Below, piece by piece: positions 8,181 through 15,259 of a stretch of DNA of 19,311 bases. The notes below the pieces were generated by a model, which made no database searches, was not told the DNA's origin, and worked only from the letters and a program-made list of their open reading frames with translations. The DNA comes from Lutibacter sp. (GTDB taxonomy: Bacteria; Bacteroidota; Bacteroidia; Flavobacteriales; Flavobacteriaceae): assembly GCF_021647475.1 (NCBI RefSeq), contig NZ_JAKIUR010000052.1, positions 1 through 19,311 on the forward strand, in the 5' to 3' direction. Both the position numbers and the translations under genes were made by a program. Position 1 is the stretch's first letter; every line of letters starts with the position of its first letter.

Positions 8181-8432
8181 ATGAAAAAAGGGATACATCC
8201 AAAAAATTATAGAGTTGTAGCATTTAAAGATATGTCTAATGAAGATGTTTTTTTAACTCGTTCTACAGTTAATACTAAAGAAACCATTGATGTTGATGGC
8301 GTTGAATATCCTTTAGTAAAATTAGAAATTTCAAGAAGTTCACATCCTTTTTATACAGGTAAAACTAAATTAATTGATACTGCAGGACGTATTGACAAGT
8401 TTAAAACTAAATACGCTAAATTTAAAAAGTAA
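8181..8432 (+). CDS. rpmE2: 50S ribosomal protein L31 type B
   Basis: An 83-residue ribosomal protein that bridges the large and small subunits. It starts with MKKGIHPKNYRVVAFKDMSN and carries SSHPFYTGK and GRIDKFKTKY, diagnostic of L31. There are no cysteines, so this is the zinc-free type B paralogue rather than the CxxC-containing type A. In bacteria with both forms, type B replaces type A under zinc limitation; in many Bacteroidota type B is the only form. No Zur-like palindrome is obvious upstream, so constitutive expression is more likely here. The gene has its own promoter (8112-8141) and its own terminator (8456-8487), and is a single-gene unit. Confidence 0.97.
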   Translation: MKKGIHPKNYRVVAFKDMSNEDVFLTRSTVNTKETIDVDGVEYPLVKLEISRSSHPFYTGKTKLIDTAGRIDKFKTKYAKFKK

Positions 8433-8455
8433 TTATTTAGTCCAAAATATTTTAA

Positions 8456-8487
8456 AAATCCTCAACGAAAGTTGGGGATTTTTTTTG
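8456..8487 (+). terminator. Rho-independent terminator of rpmE2
   Basis: A ten-pair stem (8457-8466 with 8471-8480, one G-T pair) closed by a GAAA tetraloop and followed by a run of T (8479-8486). It lies 24 nt after the L31 stop codon. Confidence 0.9.
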
Positions 8488-8592
8488 TTTTAAATGAAGT
8501 TAATACAATAGAAGATAATTTTGTATAGTATTGATATTTAATTGATTGAATTAAAATAATCATAAATTTAGTATATTGCATAAAAAAATACA

Positions 8593-9654
8593 ATGCCTTT
8601 ATATATGGACATACATACGGTAGATTCAGATGATTTTTCGGTTGAAGATGTAGTAACCGCACATATGAAAGATTTAGCTGTTCAAGAAAAATTTGGAGTA
8701 ATCCAAATAAAATATTGGGTAGATGCTGATAATAAAAAAATATTCTGCCTAATGGAAGGTCCTAATAAAGAGGCTTGTAATAAAGTGCATTTGGAATCTC
8801 ATGGAAATACAGCCTGCAATATTATTGAAGTCTCGGATGATGAATACAATTTATTTTTAAATATTGGAAAAAGTAAAAATGATTTGGCACATACCATTTC
8901 AAATGAAGTTGATTCTGGTTTTAGAACTTTCCTCTTAATAAAAACAAATGATTTTTCTGGTAAATACAAGCATTATATAAAACAAGTATTTAAACTAATA
9001 GCACAATATGGAGGTCTCAATATCCCTCAAGCCACTAAAGGTTTTTTATCTTACTTTGTTGGAGCAAGCAATGCAGTCAAATGTTCTATTGCTATTGATA
9101 AATTGCTAAAATCAATTCCAGATAATTATGAATATAATGTAGTATTGGTTACAGGAAGTCCGGTTGATGAGGGTGGAAAAAATATTTATGAAGAAACAAA
9201 AAATAAAATTAATATTATAGGAAATATTGGGCGAAATAGTAAAATATATATAGATGATGTTACAAAATCAGTTATTATAAAAGAGCCAAATGCACCTAAT
9301 ATTAAGTCTGAAATTTTTAAAATAGTTGATAAAGTAAATTTTTCTTTGTTAGAAAAAATATTTATTATTTTTAAAAAACAACTCCATAAGCCAGATTTCA
9401 ATATTGAAAAATTAAACATGGCTTTAAATTTAAGTAAAGCACAATCCTATCGTAAAATAAAATCGATTACAGGTCTGGCTCCAAATCAACTTATTCAAGA
9501 ATTGCGATTGCGTGAATCTTTAAAAGCACTTAATAATAAAGATAAAACAGTGGCTGAAATAGCTTATGATGTAGGATTTAATAGTCCAACTTATTTTACA
9601 AGAGTATTTAGAAAAAGGTTTCATATACTTCCTTCATCTTTTTTAAAGGTTTAA
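8593..9654 (+). CDS. Three-part regulator: DUF4242, cyclase-like domain and AraC-type DNA-binding domain
   Basis: A 353-residue protein with three parts. Residues 1-80 match DUF4242 (the group of the nickel-binding protein SCO4226): MPLYMDIHTV, AHMKDLA, YWVDADNKKIFCLMEGP and the H66xxxH70G pair, plus cysteines 52, 62 and 75. Residues about 110-230 resemble the class III nucleotidyl cyclase fold (KGFLSYFVGASNAVKCSIAIDKLL at 149-172, VVLVTGSPVDEGG at 183-195), but the metal-binding aspartates are not apparent, so it is probably a degenerate sensing domain. Residues 255-353 are an AraC-family double helix-turn-helix, with LNMALNLSKAQSYRKIKSITG and AEIAYDVGFNSPTYFTRVFRK. It precedes the nitrilase and FAD oxidoreductase genes on the same strand and is likely their activator. 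Upstream TAATTTTG (8516-8523) matches a -7 element, but no -33 box is properly spaced. The ligand is unknown. Confidence 0.85.
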   Translation: MPLYMDIHTVDSDDFSVEDVVTAHMKDLAVQEKFGVIQIKYWVDADNKKIFCLMEGPNKEACNKVHLESHGNTACNIIEVSDDEYNLFLNIGKSKNDLAHTISNEVDSGFRTFLLIKTNDFSGKYKHYIKQVFKLIAQYGGLNIPQATKGFLSYFVGASNAVKCSIAIDKLLKSIPDNYEYNVVLVTGSPVDEGGKNIYEETKNKINIIGNIGRNSKIYIDDVTKSVIIKEPNAPNIKSEIFKIVDKVNFSLLEKIFIIFKKQLHKPDFNIEKLNMALNLSKAQSYRKIKSITGLAPNQLIQELRLRESLKALNNKDKTVAEIAYDVGFNSPTYFTRVFRKRFHILPSSFLKV

Positions 9655-9686
9655 AAAAGCTAGTTTTCTCTTAAATTAATGAATCA

Positions 9687-9709
9687 ATTGTTTCAGAAAT
9701 TGGAACAAT
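9687..9709. promoter_or_regulatory. Inverted repeat upstream of the nitrilase gene, possible regulator binding site
   Basis: Arms ATTGTTTC (9687-9694) and GGAACAAT (9702-9709) with a 7-nt spacer and one mismatch, in the gap between the AraC-type regulator and the nitrilase. There is no T run after it, so a terminator is unlikely. A binding site for the neighbouring regulator is a guess; AraC proteins more often bind direct repeats. Confidence 0.25.
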
Positions 9710-9778
9710 ACTGACATTATTTTATCATTGATTGTTTTAATTTTAGGTTGTCGAAATTATTATTTAATTCTAAACATT

Positions 9779-10714
9779 ATGAATAATTCAAATCAATCAG
9801 AGAAATCAAATAAATTTATAGTAGCAGCAGCACAACTTACACCTGTTTTTTTAAACAAAGAAAAAACAGTAAAGATAGCGTGTAAAGCCATTCTCGAAGC
9901 AGGTAAAAAAAGTGCAAAATTAATTGTTTTCTCAGAATCATTTATTGCGGGTTATCCAGATTGGGTTTGGTCAATTCCAGCTCATAAAACAGTTCAACTT
10001 AACGAATTATATGTGCAATTAGTTGAAAGTGCTGTTTCAATTCCTGATGATACTACAGGCAGACTTTGTAAAGCTGCAAAAGATGCACATATAAATGTAG
10101 TTATTGGAATGAATGAAAAAAATTCAGAGACTAGTAATGCAAGTCTTTATAATACCATGCTGTTTATTGATGAAAATGGAATTATACTTGGAAAACATCG
10201 AAAATTAATGCCAACAAATTGTGAGCGACTTATTTGGGCACAGGGAAATGGTGATACTTTAAAATCGTACAATACATCTGTTGGTAAAATTGGAGGATTA
10301 ATTTGTTGGGAAAATTTTATGCCATTGGCTAGAAATACAATTTATGAAGCAGGTACACAAATTTATGTGGCACCAACTTGGGATAAAGGAGCTAATTGGT
10401 TAGGAACGGTACAACATATTGCTAGGGAAGGTAGTGTTTTTGTAATAAGTTGTTGCATGACACTTCATATAAATGACTTGCCTGAAGAATTAAAAAAAAT
10501 ATATATAAAAGGAAAAGAATGGGTGAGTACAGGAAATAGCTGTATTATAAATCCAAGTGGTAAAATAATAGCAGGTCCTTTAGATTCAAAAGAAGGAATA
10601 ATCTATGCTGAAATTAATCTGCAAGAAATAATTGCAGCAAAACGTAGCTTTGATGCAGTTGGGCACTATGCAAGACCAGATGTTTTTAACTTTAGCGTGA
10701 ATACTAAATCTTAA
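9779..10714 (+). CDS. Nitrilase family carbon-nitrogen hydrolase
   Basis: A 311-residue cytoplasmic enzyme that hydrolyses a nitrile to the carboxylic acid and ammonia. The complete catalytic triad is visible: E53 in FSESFIAGYP, K142 in HRKLMPT and C176 in GLICWENFMPLAR. The tail motif GHYARPDVF (295-303) and the CWEN context place it with true nitrilases (branch 1 of the superfamily: aliphatic, aryl and arylacetonitrilases, cyanide-active enzymes) rather than amidases. The exact nitrile is not readable. I chose the ATG at 9779; the frame is open further upstream to a TTG at 9728, but the added residues (LILGCRNYYLILNI) do not look like part of a nitrilase. It lies 124 bp after the regulator and 137 bp before the FAD oxidoreductase, suggesting a small nitrile or related N-compound pathway under that regulator. 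Confidence 0.93.
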   Translation: MNNSNQSEKSNKFIVAAAQLTPVFLNKEKTVKIACKAILEAGKKSAKLIVFSESFIAGYPDWVWSIPAHKTVQLNELYVQLVESAVSIPDDTTGRLCKAAKDAHINVVIGMNEKNSETSNASLYNTMLFIDENGIILGKHRKLMPTNCERLIWAQGNGDTLKSYNTSVGKIGGLICWENFMPLARNTIYEAGTQIYVAPTWDKGANWLGTVQHIAREGSVFVISCCMTLHINDLPEELKKIYIKGKEWVSTGNSCIINPSGKIIAGPLDSKEGIIYAEINLQEIIAAKRSFDAVGHYARPDVFNFSVNTKS

Positions 10715-10790
10715 AGCTTAATAAATTTTAGAATGAATGATTTGTATTGTTTTTTGAATTAAAATTCACATTGATTCAGGGTTATATATT

Positions 10791-10800
10791 ACAAATTTGT
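10791..10800. promoter_or_regulatory. Palindrome at a possible promoter of the FAD oxidoreductase gene
   Basis: ACAAATTTGT is a perfect 10-bp palindrome. It contains CAAATTTG (10792-10799), one base from the TAnnTTTG -7 consensus, with ATTG (10770-10773) 18 bp upstream as a weak -33 box. Either a promoter element or an operator is possible; the evidence is thin. Confidence 0.25.
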
Positions 10801-10851
10801 AGCATTCTATTTCAACTATAAAATAATACTAACTATAAAAAATTATTAATT

Positions 10852-12255
10852 ATGAAAAATTTAGTAAAAAATTTGGATCCTTCTTTAATTGAAGAATTTG
10901 TCTTAAAATTAAGAGGCAAAATAGTGATACCAACAGATACTGTATATGATGAAACTAGAAAGGTTTATAATGGAATGATTAATAAAAAACCTGGTATGTT
11001 CGCAATGTGCGTAGATGTTGCCGATGTTATTGCTTCGGTAAATTTTGGTAGAGAAAATAATTTATTAATAGCCGTAAGAGGCGGTGGTCATAACGGAGGT
11101 GGATTAGGTTTGTGTAATGATGGTTTAGTTATAGATTTATCAGGACTTAAATTTGTTCGCGTTGACACTGCAAATAAAACAGTAAGAGTTGGCGGAGGAA
11201 ATATTTGGGGAGAAGTAGATCATGCAACACATCCATTTGGATTAGCTGTTCCTGCCGGAATAATTTCTACAACTGGCGTTGGCGGTTTAACCCTTGGTGG
11301 TGGCGTTGGTCATTTATCACGTAAATATGGGCTAACTATTGATAATTTATTAGAAGCCGATATGGTTTTAGCAGATGGGTCTTTTGTAACCGTAAATGCT
11401 GAACAAAATAGTGATTTGTTTTGGGCTATTCGCGGAGGCGGCGGAAACTTTGGCATTGTAACTTCTTTTAAATTTAAAGTGCATCCTGTAAAAAATGTAA
11501 TTGGCGGACCAACATTATGGCCAATAGAAAAGACTGAAGAAATTATGGAGTGGTATCATAAATTTCTTCTGAATGCTCCCGATGATTTAAATGGTTTTAT
11601 TACAACTATGATTATTCCTGGAGCACCATTCCCAGAGCATCTTCATAATAAAAAGTTTTGTGGAATCGTTTGGTGTTACGCTGGTAATCCAGATAAATTT
11701 GAAGAGCTTTTTAAACCTGTTAGAGATATGAATCCTTTCTTTGAACATGTGGGTGAAATGCCTTATCCATCCATTCAAACACTTTTTGATGGATTAATGC
11801 CACCAGGTTTACAATGGTATTGGAGAGCAGATTTTTTTAATGAATTAGGTCCTGAAATTAGAGCACAACATTTAAAATTTGGTTCAAAAATACCAACGCC
11901 GCTTTCTCAAATGCATTTGTATCCTATAAGTGGTGCTGCAAGTAGAGTTGGATTAGAAGAAACTCCTTGGGCTTATCGCGATGCAAATTATGCAGGTGTT
12001 ATTGTTGGGGTTGATCCGGATCCAAAAAATGCAGATAAAATTACAAAATGGTGTAAAAGTTATTGGGAAGCATTGCATCCATACTCTTCAGGTGGTGCTT
12101 ATTCAAACTTTATGATGGATGAAGGACAAGATAGAGTAAAAGCTAGTTATAAACATAATTATAACAGGTTGCGTGAAATTAAAAGAAAATACGATCCAAC
12201 TAATTTATTTAGGGTTAATCAGAATATAAAGCCTTCTAACCCGAGTTTGACCTAA
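10852..12255 (+). CDS. FAD-binding oxidoreductase (PCMH domain with berberine-bridge C-terminus)
   Basis: A 467-residue FAD-linked oxidoreductase of the GlcD/berberine-bridge-enzyme type. The FAD-binding PCMH domain covers about residues 45-215, with AVRGGGHNGGG (74-84), VGGGNIWGEVD (113-123), the glycine-rich TTGVGGLTLGGGVG (140-153) and FWAIRGGGGNFGIVTSFKF. H80 in RGGGHN is the usual 8-alpha attachment point for FAD. The cysteine that gives bicovalent attachment in many berberine-bridge enzymes is replaced by I138 (PAGIISTTGVGG), so a single covalent link is expected. The C-terminal YDPTNLFRVNQNI motif is the standard end of the family. These enzymes oxidise alcohols, sugars or amine-like carbons, using oxygen or another acceptor; the substrate here is unknown. 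It follows the nitrilase on the same strand and may act before or beside it. No signal peptide. Confidence 0.92.
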   Translation: MKNLVKNLDPSLIEEFVLKLRGKIVIPTDTVYDETRKVYNGMINKKPGMFAMCVDVADVIASVNFGRENNLLIAVRGGGHNGGGLGLCNDGLVIDLSGLKFVRVDTANKTVRVGGGNIWGEVDHATHPFGLAVPAGIISTTGVGGLTLGGGVGHLSRKYGLTIDNLLEADMVLADGSFVTVNAEQNSDLFWAIRGGGGNFGIVTSFKFKVHPVKNVIGGPTLWPIEKTEEIMEWYHKFLLNAPDDLNGFITTMIIPGAPFPEHLHNKKFCGIVWCYAGNPDKFEELFKPVRDMNPFFEHVGEMPYPSIQTLFDGLMPPGLQWYWRADFFNELGPEIRAQHLKFGSKIPTPLSQMHLYPISGAASRVGLEETPWAYRDANYAGVIVGVDPDPKNADKITKWCKSYWEALHPYSSGGAYSNFMMDEGQDRVKASYKHNYNRLREIKRKYDPTNLFRVNQNIKPSNPSLT

Positions 12256-12286
12256 GGATTTACTTTAAATAACTGAAAATTAAAAT

Positions 12287-12388
12287 GTCATTGCGAAAAT
12301 TATAAACGTAGTGCCATAATTTGAAGCAATCTTTTCATAAAAATGAGATTGCTTCCTTATTTCGCTTTGCTTCATTCATCGCAATGAC
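12287..12388. repeat. Nested inverted repeat of a flavobacterial intergenic type
   Basis: Outer arms GTCATTGCGA (12287-12296) and TCGCAATGAC (12379-12388) enclose inner arms GAAGCAATCT (12323-12332) and AGATTGCTTC (12346-12355). Both arm pairs are perfect and the whole unit is about 102 bp. The GTCATTGCGA/GAAGCAATCT combination is one I recall as a dispersed intergenic repeat in Bacteroidota genomes. It lies 31 nt after the FAD oxidoreductase stop and could also terminate its transcript. Confidence 0.82.
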
Positions 12389-12472
12389 GTAGCTTGTTGA
12401 TTTTCACCCTGTATTTATTTTTTTATATCGAACTCAGGTTTCTAGTTAGAATATAGTTTTTATTTAACAATT

Positions 12473-12507
12473 AAAAAACCCATTGTTAACTAACTGCAAT
12501 GGGTTTT
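12473..12507 (-). terminator. Rho-independent terminator of the pdhA-pdhC operon
   Basis: A perfect 11-bp stem, AAAACCCATTG (12475-12485) with CAATGGGTTTT (12497-12507), and an 11-nt loop. On the minus strand it is followed by six T (12478-12473). It begins 22 nt after the end of pdhC. A shorter T run on the plus side makes weak bidirectional action possible. Confidence 0.88.
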
Positions 12508-12528
12508 GTGTAAATTTTGATTTATATT

Positions 12529-13797
12529 CTAAGCTAACATAGTTACAGGATTTTCAATAAACTGTTTTAAAGTTTGTAAAAATGCTGATCCAGTTGCACC
12601 ATCAACAGTTCTGTGGTCGCAAGCTAGTGTTACTTTCATGGTGTTTCCAACTACAATTTCATTATTTTTAACGACTGGTTTCTGTACAATAGCACCTACT
12701 GATAAAATAGCAGAATTTGGTTGATTAATAATTGAAGTAAATTCATCTATTCCAAACATCCCTAAGTTAGAAACAGTAAAAGTGCTTCCTTCCATTTCTG
12801 CAGGAGTTAATTTTTTTAATTTAGCTCTACCCGCTAAATCTTTAACTTCAGCACCAATTTGAGTCATACTTTTTTGGTCGGTAAAAGGAATTACAGGAAC
12901 TACTAATCCATCTTCAACTGCAACCGCAACGCCAATATGTATATGGTGATTAATTCTGGTTCTATCCTCAAACCATTGAGAGTTTACTTTTAAGTGTTTA
13001 CGTAAAGCCATAGCACTTGCTTTAACCACCAAGTCGTTAAATGAAACTTTTGTTTCAGGTAATTCGTTAATAGCTTTTCTTGAAGCAATAGCATTATCCA
13101 TATCAATTTCTAACATTAAATAATAATGTGGAGCTGTAAATTTAGATTCTGCTAATCTTCTTGCAATGGTTTTACGCATTTGGGAATTAGTGCTTTCTTC
13201 AAAGCTTTCCTGATCAGAAATAATAGGTTGAGCAATTGAAGTACTTATTGAAGAGGTTGCACTCGGAACAAAGTTTTCAACATCACGTTTTACTACTCTA
13301 CCGTTTTCACCAGTTCCTAGAACTGTTTCTAAATTAATTCCTTTTTCTTTAGCTATTTTTTTTGCTAAAGGAGAGGCAATCACTCGATTTCCTGTTGAAG
13401 TTTGCTCTGACATTGCTACAGCTGGAGTTGGTGTTTCAACAACAATTTCTTTTGCAGAAGTCTTTTCAACTACAGTTTTTTCCTCTTTAGTTGTAGCAGC
13501 TTTTTTAGCTGCTTTATGAGATTTATTAAAATCTTTAATAAGTGCTTCTACATCTTCTCCTTTTTCGCCAATAATGGCAAGTAATGAATCTACTGGAGCA
13601 CTTTCACCATCTTTTAATCCAATATATAATAAGGTACCTTCATTAAAGGACTCAAATTCCATAGTGGCTTTATCAGTTTCAATTTCCGCTAATATATCTC
13701 CTTCAGCGATTTTATCGCCTACTTTTTTTAACCACTGAGCAACTACACCTTCAGTCATAGTGTCGCTTAAACGTGGCATTGTAATAATTTCTGCCAT
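12529..13797 (-). CDS. pdhC: Pyruvate dehydrogenase complex E2, dihydrolipoamide acetyltransferase
   Basis: The core of the pyruvate dehydrogenase complex: it moves the acetyl group from E1 to CoA. The 422 residues show one lipoyl domain (about 1-80) with lipoyl-lysine K43 in ETDKATMEFES. A charged Ala/Lys/Thr-rich linker follows, then a peripheral-subunit-binding domain at about 139-175 (IASPLAKKIAKEKGI, GTGENGRVVKRDV). The catalytic acetyltransferase domain is about 200-422, with the active-site HRTVDG (H395, D399). Only one lipoyl domain is present; I recall longer flavobacterial E2 proteins with two, so this is on the short side, but no domain is broken. It starts 1 bp after pdhA and is cotranscribed with it. 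E3-binding through the PSBD is expected. Confidence 0.95.
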   Translation of the reverse strand: MAEIITMPRLSDTMTEGVVAQWLKKVGDKIAEGDILAEIETDKATMEFESFNEGTLLYIGLKDGESAPVDSLLAIIGEKGEDVEALIKDFNKSHKAAKKAATTKEEKTVVEKTSAKEIVVETPTPAVAMSEQTSTGNRVIASPLAKKIAKEKGINLETVLGTGENGRVVKRDVENFVPSATSSISTSIAQPIISDQESFEESTNSQMRKTIARRLAESKFTAPHYYLMLEIDMDNAIASRKAINELPETKVSFNDLVVKASAMALRKHLKVNSQWFEDRTRINHHIHIGVAVAVEDGLVVPVIPFTDQKSMTQIGAEVKDLAGRAKLKKLTPAEMEGSTFTVSNLGMFGIDEFTSIINQPNSAILSVGAIVQKPVVKNNEIVVGNTMKVTLACDHRTVDGATGSAFLQTLKQFIENPVTMLA

Positions 13798-13798
13798 T

Positions 13799-14791
13799 TT
13801 ATTTATGTTTTAAAAACGGATAATCTTCTTGTTCATATACAACATCATACATTAATTGCTTGTCTGGGAATGGTGATTCTTCAGCAAATTTTTGACATGC
13901 TAAAATATGAGTTTTTACTTCATCACCCCATGTTTTAATTTCTTTTTCCGTTGCGTATTTTTTTGTTTTAATAATCTCTAAAACTTGTGTAATTGGATCA
14001 ATTTTTCGGTATTCATTTACTTCTTCTTTAGTTCTGTATTTTTGAGCATCACTCATAGAATGGCCACGGTATCTATAGGTTTTCATTTCTAATAAAGTAG
14101 GTCCGTCTCCTCTACGTGCTCTTTCAATTGCTTCTCCCATAGCTTCAGCAACTTTTACAGGATTCATTCCATCAACTGGTCCACAAGGCATTTCATAAGC
14201 CAAACCTAATTTCCACATTTCTTCTACATTAGTTGTTCTCTTTACAGAGGTTCCCATAGCATAACCATTGTTTTCAATAATAAAAACTACAGGTAATTTC
14301 CAAGTCATGGCCATATTAAGAGTTTCGTGCAAAGATCCTTGCCGCGCAGCTCCATCTCCAAAGTAAGTAAGTGTTACTCCATCTCTTTCAAAATATTTAT
14401 CGGCAAAAGCTAAACCAGCACCTAAAGGAATTTGCCCCCCAACAATACCGTGTCCACCGTAAAAATTATGTTCAGGTGAAAATATGTGCATTGAGCCACC
14501 TAAACCATGCGATGTACCTGTATTTTTACCAAGTAATTCCGCCATAATTCGTTTAGGATCAACCCCTAATCCAATAGGTTGTACATGATTTCTATAAGCA
14601 GTTATCATCTTGTCATTTTCCTTCATAACATGTAATGCACCTGCTAAAACTGCCTCTTGTCCGTTGTATAAATGTAAGAAACCTCTAATTTTTTGTTGAA
14701 TATAAAGAGCCGCTAATTTGTCTTCAAATTTTCTCCAAAAAAGCATATCTTTATACCATTTAATATAAGTTTGTTTTGTTATTTTTTTCAT
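13799..14791 (-). CDS. pdhA: Pyruvate dehydrogenase E1 component alpha subunit
   Basis: The alpha subunit of the thiamine diphosphate-dependent E1 that decarboxylates pyruvate. The 330 residues carry GTSHGLGGSMH (92-102), the thiamine diphosphate/Mg motif from GDGAARQG (145-152) to ENNGYAMGTS (173-182), and the YRYRGHSMSD loop (240-249) around H244. The two-subunit E1 needs a beta subunit (pdhB), which is not next to it; a split of pdhA-pdhC from pdhB is usual in Bacteroidota. The branched-chain E1 alpha is the main alternative, but the YRYRGHSMSD loop and the pairing with a pyruvate-type E2 favour pyruvate. It is first in the operon, read from a Bacteroidota-type promoter just upstream. Confidence 0.95.
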   Translation of the reverse strand: MKKITKQTYIKWYKDMLFWRKFEDKLAALYIQQKIRGFLHLYNGQEAVLAGALHVMKENDKMITAYRNHVQPIGLGVDPKRIMAELLGKNTGTSHGLGGSMHIFSPEHNFYGGHGIVGGQIPLGAGLAFADKYFERDGVTLTYFGDGAARQGSLHETLNMAMTWKLPVVFIIENNGYAMGTSVKRTTNVEEMWKLGLAYEMPCGPVDGMNPVKVAEAMGEAIERARRGDGPTLLEMKTYRYRGHSMSDAQKYRTKEEVNEYRKIDPITQVLEIIKTKKYATEKEIKTWGDEVKTHILACQKFAEESPFPDKQLMYDVVYEQEDYPFLKHK

Positions 14792-14824
14792 TGAACTCTA
14801 ATTTTTTAGATTTTAGTAGAATTG

Positions 14825-14854
14825 CAAAAGTAATACTTTGTGGCTAATCATAAA
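14825..14854 (-). promoter_or_regulatory. Promoter of pdhA-pdhC
   Basis: On the minus strand: TTTA (14854-14851) in place of TTTG, 18 bp, then TACTTTTG (14832-14825), an exact match to TAnnTTTG. The start of transcription would be near 14818, about 27 nt before the pdhA ATG. Confidence 0.6.
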
Positions 14855-15259
14855 ATTATGTATTCAATTTTTTACGATAATGTTTTCGTTATGGTTTAAA
14901 ATAATTCAAAAAATAGCTTAAAAAATTATTTAATTTAGTGATAATTAGTTGTTTATAAATATAATATTATATTTGAAATGAATTTATAACCAATTATATT
15001 AAAAAAGCTCCCATTCACATATTTTTTATAGCAAATAATTAATTAGTTGAATATCAGAGATAGATGTTACTTACATTTGTTTTAGAAATTTTCTGTCAAG
15101 TGTCCCCACACCAGAGTAAATTTCCCCATAAAATCAAATTAAAATAGTGAGTTAGAACCCTCTTTGCAAGTAAGCAAAGAACTAATTTAAAGCTTCTTAA
15201 AAGGTAAATGTAAATTTTACTGATAAAGTTAAGGCTTTATATATAAAAAATAAATAATT
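14855..15259. other. Non-coding region upstream of the secreted-protein/adhesin pair
   Basis: I find no credible gene in this stretch. It is very AT-rich up to about 15095. It holds a possible -7 element TACATTTG (15072-15079), with GTTG at 15046-15049 as a poorly spaced (22 bp) -33 box. Then come a GC-richer pair of CCCC motifs (15101-15130), a hairpin TCTTTGC/GCAAAGA (15161-15167 and 15174-15180) and a second hairpin ATAAAG/CTTTAT (15223-15228 and 15235-15240) just before the start codon at 15260. If the promoter guess is right, the messenger has a structured leader of about 170 nt. I do not recognise a known riboswitch. Confidence 0.5.
15097..15130. repeat. Possible solo insertion-sequence end (IS21-like multiple CCCC motifs)
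   Basis: TGTCCCCACA (15101-15110) and TTTCCCCATA (15121-15130) are spaced exactly 20 bp apart, in DNA otherwise lacking such G/C runs. From memory, some IS21-family elements of Bacteroidota end in repeated short boxes of this sort. No transposase and no matching second end lie in the window, so this is a guess at a relic. Confidence 0.22.

Noticed and set aside
9728..9778. TTG start that would extend the nitrilase by 17 residues
   Set aside because: The added residues have no nitrilase character, and the ATG at 9779 gives a normal N-terminus before the first beta strand FIVAAAQL.
8593..12255. The nitrilase neighbourhood considered as the Nit1C cluster
   Set aside because: The other conserved Nit1C genes are absent.
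15140..15259. Leader of the secreted-protein gene considered as a known riboswitch
   Set aside because: Only two short hairpins are visible and no conserved aptamer motif that I recognise; transport or metabolism genes typical of riboswitch control are not downstream.
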